This document shows positions 22,420-27,184 of a stretch of DNA of 27,184 nucleotides, piece by piece. Numbering within the stretch: the first letter of the stretch is position 1; every line of letters starts with the position of its first letter. The stretch lies in NCBI GenBank assembly GCA_902489475.1, contig CABUAH010000019.1, forward strand, positions 1-27,184, read 5' to 3'. This DNA is from an uncultured Oscillospiraceae bacterium. GTDB lineage: Bacteria > Bacillota > Clostridia > Oscillospirales > Ruminococcaceae. The notes under the pieces are model-generated. The model was not told the DNA's origin. It searched no databases and saw nothing but the letters and a program-made list of their open reading frames with translations. A program made the position numbers and the translations under genes.

Positions 22420-23775
22420 CTACTTTCCAACGCAAAATCTGGAGAAAACTTCATCTACAACCGCTTCGGACGCCTTTTCGCCTGTAAGCTCCAAAAGACA
22501 TGAAAGTGCCTCGCTTATTGTTACCGTAACTGCATCAAGTGTTTCTCCGCATCTTAAAGCCGAAAGGGTATCATTCAAATAAACACACGCTTTTTGTGCA
22601 CAGTTTTTCTGTCTTTGGGACGCAAAAAAGTTTTCCTGCGAAGAAAATCCATCCGTTCCCAAAACTTTTATAACCGATTCTTTAAGCTCCTCAAGTCCTC
22701 TTTGCTCTGTGGCTGATATTTCAACTACTTCAAAGCCGTCAAAGCTATCCTTTGTTATCCTTGCTTCAAGGTCGTTTTTATTTAAAACAACAAGTGTATT
22801 CTTTGGATTTATCTGTGCAAGTATTTTTTTGTCGTTCTCACTTAGCATTTTTGACGAATCAAAAACGGCAATAATAAGCCTTGCACCCTCCAGCTTCTTC
22901 TTTGCAAGTTCAACTCCAAGGGTTTCAACCGCATCTCCCGTTTCTCTTATTCCTGCCGTATCACAAAGACGAAGCGTTATGTCGCCTATTCGGGCAGATT
23001 CTTCTATAACGTCACGGGTTGTACCCTCTATATTTGTAACAATCGAGCGATCGAAGCCGAGAAGCATATTCATAAGAGATGATTTTCCGACATTCGGACT
23101 TCCGATTATAGCAGTTTCGACACCCTCCTTAAAAATAAGTCCGTCATCATAGCTTTTAATGAGGACCTTAAGCTCTGTGAGTGCTTGTGAAACGGTTTTC
23201 TCTATCGCCGTAAACTCTACGTCCGGCAGATCCTCCTCCGGATAATCGACCCAAGCGGCAAGCGAGCCTAAAAGTGTAACCAAGCTTTCACGAACCTTTG
23301 TTATCTTTTTAAAAACTGCTCCCTCTCTCATATTGTTTGCAGAATAAAGCGCTCTTTCCCCCTGGGAGGAGATAATATCCATAACTGCTTCCGCCTGTGT
23401 AAGACCAAGCTTCCCGTTTAAAAAAGCTCTTTTTGTAAATTCACCCGGTGCGGCAGGCTCCGCTCCTTCGCTTATTAAAAGCTCAAGTATTTTTTTTGTG
23501 ACAAAAATTCCTCCGTGACAGGATATTTCAACTGTATCTTCACCCGTATAGCTTTTAGGCTCACGAAATACTGTTAATAATACATCATCCACTGTCTTTT
23601 CTCTGTCGCATATTTTTCCGTAAGCGCAGGTATGCCCCGACATATCCGACGCTCTTTTTCCTGAAAAGGAGCGAAAAACCTTATCGGCAATTTGAATTGA
23701 CTTTTCTCCGCTCATCCTAATCAAAGAAATTGCACCCTCTGAAAGGGGAGTGGATATTGCACAGATTGTTTTCAT
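22420..23775 (-). CDS. mnmE: tRNA modification GTPase MnmE (TrmE)
   Basis: Partner of MnmG in U34 modification. A 451-residue protein in the usual order: formyl-THF-binding N-domain ('TICAISTPLSEGAISLIRMSG'), helical domain, an inserted G domain with 'GSPNVGKSSLMNML' (P-loop), 'GTTRDVIEE', 'DTAGIRET' and 'NKND', and the C-terminal FCVGK in which the cysteine is essential. The ATG at 23773-23775 with GGAGG five bases upstream is chosen over a TTG 48 bases earlier. It has its own promoter after the khpB terminator. Confidence 0.96.
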   Translation of the reverse strand: MKTICAISTPLSEGAISLIRMSGEKSIQIADKVFRSFSGKRASDMSGHTCAYGKICDREKTVDDVLLTVFREPKSYTGEDTVEISCHGGIFVTKKILELLISEGAEPAAPGEFTKRAFLNGKLGLTQAEAVMDIISSQGERALYSANNMREGAVFKKITKVRESLVTLLGSLAAWVDYPEEDLPDVEFTAIEKTVSQALTELKVLIKSYDDGLIFKEGVETAIIGSPNVGKSSLMNMLLGFDRSIVTNIEGTTRDVIEESARIGDITLRLCDTAGIRETGDAVETLGVELAKKKLEGARLIIAVFDSSKMLSENDKKILAQINPKNTLVVLNKNDLEARITKDSFDGFEVVEISATEQRGLEELKESVIKVLGTDGFSSQENFFASQRQKNCAQKACVYLNDTLSALRCGETLDAVTVTISEALSCLLELTGEKASEAVVDEVFSRFCVGK

Positions 23776-23834
23776 TTCATCCTCCTTTTTTATTTGACGA
23801 GATCCTATAATTTGCTGTTTCAATTTTTATAGAG

Positions 23835-23863
23835 ATTATACAATATTTATTTCATTTTTTCAA
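23835..23863 (-). promoter_or_regulatory. mnmE: Sigma-A-like promoter for mnmE-mnmG-rsmG
   Basis: TTGAAA (23858-23863), a 17-base spacer, then TATAAT (23835-23840), about 60 bases before the mnmE ATG. Confidence 0.75.
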
Positions 23864-23913
23864 AAATGCACTGTTTGTGCCATCGTTTGCGGCTTATGTT
23901 TTGATGAACAGCA

Positions 23914-23948
23914 ACAAAAATAAAAGGTGCAGCTTGTCCGCCGCACCT
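23914..23948 (-). terminator. Intrinsic terminator after khpB
   Basis: AGGTGC/GCACCT (23925-23930 with 23943-23948) with a mismatch and two further pairs, loop GGACAA, then TTTATTTTTG in the minus direction, 8 bases after the khpB stop. Confidence 0.8.
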
Positions 23949-23955
23949 GCAAAAA

Positions 23956-24738
23956 TTAAAGATCAATCTTTGTATAAAGTCCTGAACCGAGACTGTCTTC
24001 CGGCTTTGGCTTTTTATATTCTTTTTCAAACGAGCTTACTATATCATAACCCTTTTGCTTGTTTCTGTTTTGTCTGTTTTGGTTATTTCTTTTGTTATAT
24101 CCGCCCTTTGAATAAGGTCTTTTCTCTGTTGATGTAATAATTACCTTTCTGTAAGGCTCCTCGCCCTTTGAATGAGAAGTTACTCCCTCAATGTCGGTAA
24201 CAGTAGCATGAATAATTCTTCTCTCATAAGGATTCATAGGCTCAAGAGAAGATGATCTTCCCGTTCTTTTAACGTTAGCTGAAATCTTTTTAGCAAGCTC
24301 CTCAAGCTGTACTTTTCTTTTCTCTCTAAAACCGTTGCAGTCGGTTGATATTCTGAAATATTCTCTGTCTATTCTGTTGCAAACAAGAGATGCAAGGTAC
24401 TGCAAAGAATCTAAAACCTCTCCTCGTCTGCCGATTGACTCCTCAATTCCGTCACCGGAAATGTCTAGGCAAGCTCCTTTTTCTATTTCAGAAATCTCAA
24501 TCTTTACGTTTTCACAGTCCATCTTTTCAAAAATCGACTTAATATAGTTTGCAGCAAGCTGAGCCTTAGAGCTTTCATACTCCGCTTCAACCTCAGCCTC
24601 TTCTTTTACTTTGCCGAAAATTGATTTCTTAGGTTCTTTTAAAACTGTAAAAGTAATTTTTTCCTCTTCTACTCCGAATTCCTCAACAGCTTGTTTCTTT
24701 GCAAGCTCTACGCTTTCTGCTGTAAATATCTTTTTCAT
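23956..24738 (-). CDS. khpB: RNA-binding protein KhpB (Jag)
   Basis: A 260-residue protein with an N-terminal Jag_N domain ('MKKIFTAESVELAKKQAVEEFG'), a KH domain (about 60-140) with 'GRRGEVLDSLQYL' and an R3H domain (about 145-205) with R-R-I-I-H. It forms a complex with KhpA and affects cell elongation and RNA stability in Firmicutes. The C-terminus has an unusual Asn/Gln/Arg-rich linker ('YNKRNNQNRQNRNKQKGY') ending in an acidic-basic tail, probably disordered and RNA-binding. GGGAG lies eight bases before the ATG. It is the last gene of the rpmH operon. Confidence 0.92.
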   Translation of the reverse strand: MKKIFTAESVELAKKQAVEEFGVEEEKITFTVLKEPKKSIFGKVKEEAEVEAEYESSKAQLAANYIKSIFEKMDCENVKIEISEIEKGACLDISGDGIEESIGRRGEVLDSLQYLASLVCNRIDREYFRISTDCNGFREKRKVQLEELAKKISANVKRTGRSSSLEPMNPYERRIIHATVTDIEGVTSHSKGEEPYRKVIITSTEKRPYSKGGYNKRNNQNRQNRNKQKGYDIVSSFEKEYKKPKPEDSLGSGLYTKIDL

Positions 24739-24756
24739 TTTTAAGACTCCCTTTTT

Positions 24757-26121
24757 TTAATCATCTAAATATTCTTCACCGTATTTTTCCGCCATTCTTT
24801 TTCTTGCCTCAGCAATTCTCTGACGGTCATAAGCTTTCTTTTCTTCCTTGCTCATCTTCTTCTCATTTCCGTTTTCGTCTAAAACGACTGCACGGGAACC
24901 GTTTGTATTAGGAATTGTTCCGCCCTGTGCGGCAAGCGCACGTTCATACATACTCGGACGTTTTTTCTTCTTTGATTCCTTTTTGATCATTTCTTCAACT
25001 CTTTCAGGCGTATATATCTTGTTGAGAACAACCGTCTGAATGAGCGAATATACTGCGGACAACGTCCAGTAAAGACCAAGTCCTGCTGGGAAGCTGAACG
25101 AGATCCAGAACGAAAACAGCGGCATAATATACAGCATTGCATTCATGCCCATTCCCATTTTGTTTGCACTCGGATTGTTCTTTCTCTGGAAATGCTGTGA
25201 AAGAATAGTAAGCGCAAGCTGTGAAATTAGCGAAAGAATAGGAATTATAAGGTAAAATGATGTCCAGCTAGGCATTGCGCTCAAAGGAATTCCGAAGAAT
25301 GTATAGTCTACTTCTTCCAAATCCTTAGAAAAACCATCGTAAACCACATCGAACATTCTTCCGTAGTTTAACGGCTTTCCTTCATCATCCTCTATATCCT
25401 GAATTTGGAAAATAAGCAGCTGAGGACGCATATAAAGCTTTGATGAAACTATCGAGTCATCAGTTATCCTCTTTGCAAAATCCTTGTCATCAGGAAAATA
25501 CTCGGAAAATACTCTTTGCGCTCTTTCAAGCTCTTTTTCGGAAACATCGCTCTTTGAAAGCTTAACATCGTTTATTTCATTTTTATCCGATTCAAGAGTT
25601 TTTACTGTAAATATCTCTTCAATCTCTTTGTCCGAAAGTTCAGAATAACTCTTTCCGTCCATTTTATCGGCAAAGATAATGGTATCAGTTACAAGATTTT
25701 CAGCTTCCTCGATCGTAGAATTCTTTGTTGATAAAAGACTAAATTTACCGTCACCAATATTTGAAATATAATTAAGAGGCGAATAAACAACTCCGATTAC
25801 TCCGAAAAGTATAACCATCGTAACTATCATCGGCAAACAGCTTCCCATTGGGTTTACACCCTCTTCGGAATAAAGCTTCATTGTTTCTTCCTGAAGCTTT
25901 TGCTTATTGTTTGCATACTGCTTTTGAAGCCGTTGAAGCTTTGGACTGAATTTTGCCATTTTTGCCGTGCTTTTCTGTTGTTTTATCTGAGACGGCAAAG
26001 TTATCAGCTTAACAATTAATGTGAAAATAATAAGCGCAATCGCATAGTTATTTTGACACACCATATAGCATAGCTTCATAAGATAACCGAGTAACGGCGT
26101 AATTATAGGAATATTCCACAT
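24757..26121 (-). CDS. yidC: YidC/Oxa1 membrane protein insertase
   Basis: Inserts membrane proteins with or without SecYEG. 454 residues with five membrane helices, no lipobox signal peptide and a cytoplasmic coiled C1 hairpin (about 50-95). The positively charged residue in the hydrophilic groove is Lys38 in 'TLIVKLITLPSQIKQQKSTAKM', where E. coli and Bacillus have Arg. Between helices 2 and 3 there is a roughly 170-residue acidic extracytoplasmic insert, absent in Bacillus SpoIIIJ. The tail is strongly basic, as expected for ribosome contact. The start is ATG at 26119-26121, eight bases from AAGGAG; an ATG at 26127 overlaps the yidD stop in ATGA and may be used instead. Confidence 0.93.
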   Translation of the reverse strand: MWNIPIITPLLGYLMKLCYMVCQNNYAIALIIFTLIVKLITLPSQIKQQKSTAKMAKFSPKLQRLQKQYANNKQKLQEETMKLYSEEGVNPMGSCLPMIVTMVILFGVIGVVYSPLNYISNIGDGKFSLLSTKNSTIEEAENLVTDTIIFADKMDGKSYSELSDKEIEEIFTVKTLESDKNEINDVKLSKSDVSEKELERAQRVFSEYFPDDKDFAKRITDDSIVSSKLYMRPQLLIFQIQDIEDDEGKPLNYGRMFDVVYDGFSKDLEEVDYTFFGIPLSAMPSWTSFYLIIPILSLISQLALTILSQHFQRKNNPSANKMGMGMNAMLYIMPLFSFWISFSFPAGLGLYWTLSAVYSLIQTVVLNKIYTPERVEEMIKKESKKKKRPSMYERALAAQGGTIPNTNGSRAVVLDENGNEKKMSKEEKKAYDRQRIAEARKRMAEKYGEEYLDD

Positions 26122-26123
26122 AA

Positions 26124-26399
26124 TCATTTCTCCTTCTTAGTAGGGCTTTGCCCGTTGTTACTTTGTTTTTTGACTTTTAGTGTAAATTTTTCCGGAACCG
26201 GATCTATTCCTCCGTTCGACCAAGGATTGCATCTAAGAATTCTCCATACCGCTAAAACAAAGCCTTTAAAAAAACCGTGTTTTTTAAATGCCCGGACAGC
26301 ATATTCCGAGCAAGTAGGATAATATTTGCATCTCGCCGGAAAAAGCGGAGAAATTATTTTCTTGTATAAATTCACAAGAGCTATCATAAGATATTTCAT
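26124..26399 (-). CDS. yidD: Membrane protein insertion efficiency factor YidD
   Basis: A 91-residue protein with the family core 'SPLFPARCKYYPTCSEYA' and 'RILRCNPWSNGGIDPVP', and an amphipathic N-terminus. YidD sits at the inner face of the membrane and helps YidC-dependent insertion. The ATG overlaps the rnpA stop (ATGA), and the stop reaches the yidC start region. The basic Lys-rich tail is usual. Confidence 0.95.
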   Translation of the reverse strand: MKYLMIALVNLYKKIISPLFPARCKYYPTCSEYAVRAFKKHGFFKGFVLAVWRILRCNPWSNGGIDPVPEKFTLKVKKQSNNGQSPTKKEK

Positions 26400-26755
26400 T
26401 TTTTATTTACCTTAATATTTTCATTTTTAGAAATATCTTTTATAAGTTTTCCCATAAAAAACCTTTTGATATCCGTGGACTTTTTATCTATTATTCCGGT
26501 TCGTGCAACCACTATAAAATCATATCCGAGAGGAATATACTTCTCACATTCTCTGTACGCAGCACGGATAATTCTTCTCGCACGGTTTCTGACAACTGCG
26601 TTTCCAAGCTTTTTAGAAGTTGTTATTCCCAGTTTATTATACGGAGTAGAGTTTTTTAAATAATAAACGCACACGCTTTCACAAACACAAAATCGTCCTT
26701 TTTTATAGGCTCTTGAAAATTCTTTGTTCGTTTTTATAACATCGGTAAAAAGCAT
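26396..26755 (-). CDS. rnpA: Ribonuclease P protein component
   Basis: Protein subunit of RNase P, which trims the 5' end of precursor tRNA together with the catalytic RNA. 119 residues with the RNR motif 'GNAVVRNRARRIIRAAYRE' and the N-terminal 'FSRAYKKGRF'. GAGAGG precedes the ATG at about seven bases. It lies 71 bases after rpmH, with a hairpin and T run between them, so its level may be set below that of L34. Confidence 0.96.
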   Translation of the reverse strand: MLFTDVIKTNKEFSRAYKKGRFCVCESVCVYYLKNSTPYNKLGITTSKKLGNAVVRNRARRIIRAAYRECEKYIPLGYDFIVVARTGIIDKKSTDIKRFFMGKLIKDISKNENIKVNKK

Positions 26756-26766
26756 TTTTTCCTCTC

Positions 26767-26820
26767 AAAAAACAAAAAGACCACATCTATTACTTTCTAA
26801 TTCAAGTAGTAGAAGCGGTC
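26767..26820 (-). terminator. Terminator or attenuator between rpmH and rnpA
   Basis: A long imperfect stem (26779-26820: six pairs, mismatch, four pairs, mismatch, three pairs) with a 12-base loop, then TTTTTGTTTTTT in the minus direction, 7 bases after rpmH. It probably lets part of the transcripts stop after L34. Confidence 0.75.
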
Positions 26821-26826
26821 AGCGAA

Positions 26827-26961
26827 TTAGTAGCTCAATTTTTTTCTTCCCTTAAGTCTTCTGCGGGCTAAAACCTTACGTCCGTTTGATGTGGACATTC
26901 TCTTGCGGAAGCCGTGAACCTTCTGTCTTTGTCTTTTTTTCGGCTGATATGTTCTCTTCAT
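26827..26961 (-). CDS. rpmH: Ribosomal protein L34 (bL34)
   Basis: 44 residues, starting MKRTYQPKKRQRQKVHGFRK and continuing through 'RMSTSNGRKVLARRRLKGRK' to a C-terminal KLSY. It is full length and almost all Arg/Lys, as in the family, and is part of the large ribosomal subunit. GGGAGG lies nine bases before the ATG. It is the first gene of the operon. Confidence 0.97.
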   Translation of the reverse strand: MKRTYQPKKRQRQKVHGFRKRMSTSNGRKVLARRRLKGRKKLSY

Positions 26962-27084
26962 TACGGATTTCCTCCCTTCACAGAGTTTTGATTATTGAAA
27001 AGCAGCAAAATAATAATTCCTACTGCGTTTTATCCTAACTCATTTTAAATCATATTTTCAGACAAAAATGCCTTGCAGAAAAAT

Positions 27085-27114
27085 ATTATATAATAAGCAA
27101 CACCGATTTGTCAA
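27085..27114 (-). promoter_or_regulatory. rpmH: Strong sigma-A-like promoter for the rpmH operon
   Basis: Perfect TTGACA (27109-27114), an 18-base spacer, then perfect TATAAT (27085-27090). Leader of about 115 bases to the rpmH ATG. Confidence 0.85.
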
Positions 27115-27173
27115 GGGTTTTTTATAAATTTTTAAGAATAAATTTATGCTGTACAATATCTTGTATTTAAACT

Positions 27174-27182
27174 TTTTACACA
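27174..27182. promoter_or_regulatory. Possible DnaA box at the right edge
   Basis: TTTTACACA fits the relaxed DnaA box TTWTNCACA. A single match in AT-rich DNA could be chance, but the place upstream of rpmH is where many Firmicutes have oriC beside dnaA. Confidence 0.35.
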
Positions 27183-27184
27183 TA

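Noticed and set aside
23776..23823. TTG-initiated 16-residue extension of MnmE
   Set aside because: GGAGG five bases before the inner ATG and the family's normal N-terminus argue for 23775.

Overview
This window looks like part of a Firmicutes chromosome, most likely a gut-type Clostridia (Ruminococcaceae/Oscillospiraceae-like), next to the replication origin. The evidence is the order rpmH-rnpA-yidD-yidC-khpB(jag)-mnmE-mnmG-rsmG-noc-parA-parB, the AGGAGG-type ribosome binding sites, the sigma-A-like promoters and the moderate-to-low GC. Every gene I accept is on the minus strand, so transcription runs right to left, away from the presumed origin just beyond the right edge. This lineage call is inference; I could not compare with databases.

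Right third (about 18.5-27.2 kb): ribosomal protein L34 (too short for a usual ORF cut-off), RNase P protein, YidD, YidC and the RNA-binding protein KhpB/Jag form one operon with a strong promoter and a terminator after khpB. mnmE, mnmG and rsmG (tRNA and 16S rRNA modification) form the next operon, with its own promoter and a terminator. A Noc-type ParB paralogue follows. Two perfect parS sites and one decayed parS-like site lie between noc and parA.

Middle (about 11.4-18.5 kb): parA, an unrecognised cysteine-containing protein, parB, serS and a CPBP-family membrane protease appear co-transcribed from a 394-base intergenic region holding two promoters and a hairpin-rich leader. A small membrane-anchored protein with its own promoter and terminator follows, then guaB (IMP dehydrogenase) with clear promoter and terminator. 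Downstream of guaB is a compact row of hairpins that looks like a dispersed intergenic element.

Left part (1-11.4 kb): a DUF368 (PopT-like) polyprenyl-phosphate transporter candidate leads a run containing a Nudix hydrolase overlapping a nucleotidyltransferase (an AT-rich accessory-looking pair) and two different GH42 beta-galactosidases that overlap by 4 bases. zapA and a U32-family protein (probable RNA hydroxylase with Fe-S cysteines) follow from their own promoter. Last come a dUTPase-fold protein that has lost key catalytic residues and a YdbS/YdbT-like pair of membrane PH-domain proteins.

Most of the window is conserved housekeeping. The parts that merit a second look are the unrecognised gene inserted between parA and parB, the degenerate dUTPase in front of ydbST, the AT-rich Nudix-nucleotidyltransferase pair, the structured parA leader, the multi-hairpin element after guaB, the large extra loop in YidC, and the short AT-rich repeats that sit exactly at gene junctions. 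I found no transposase, CRISPR array, tRNA, rRNA or frameshifted gene.
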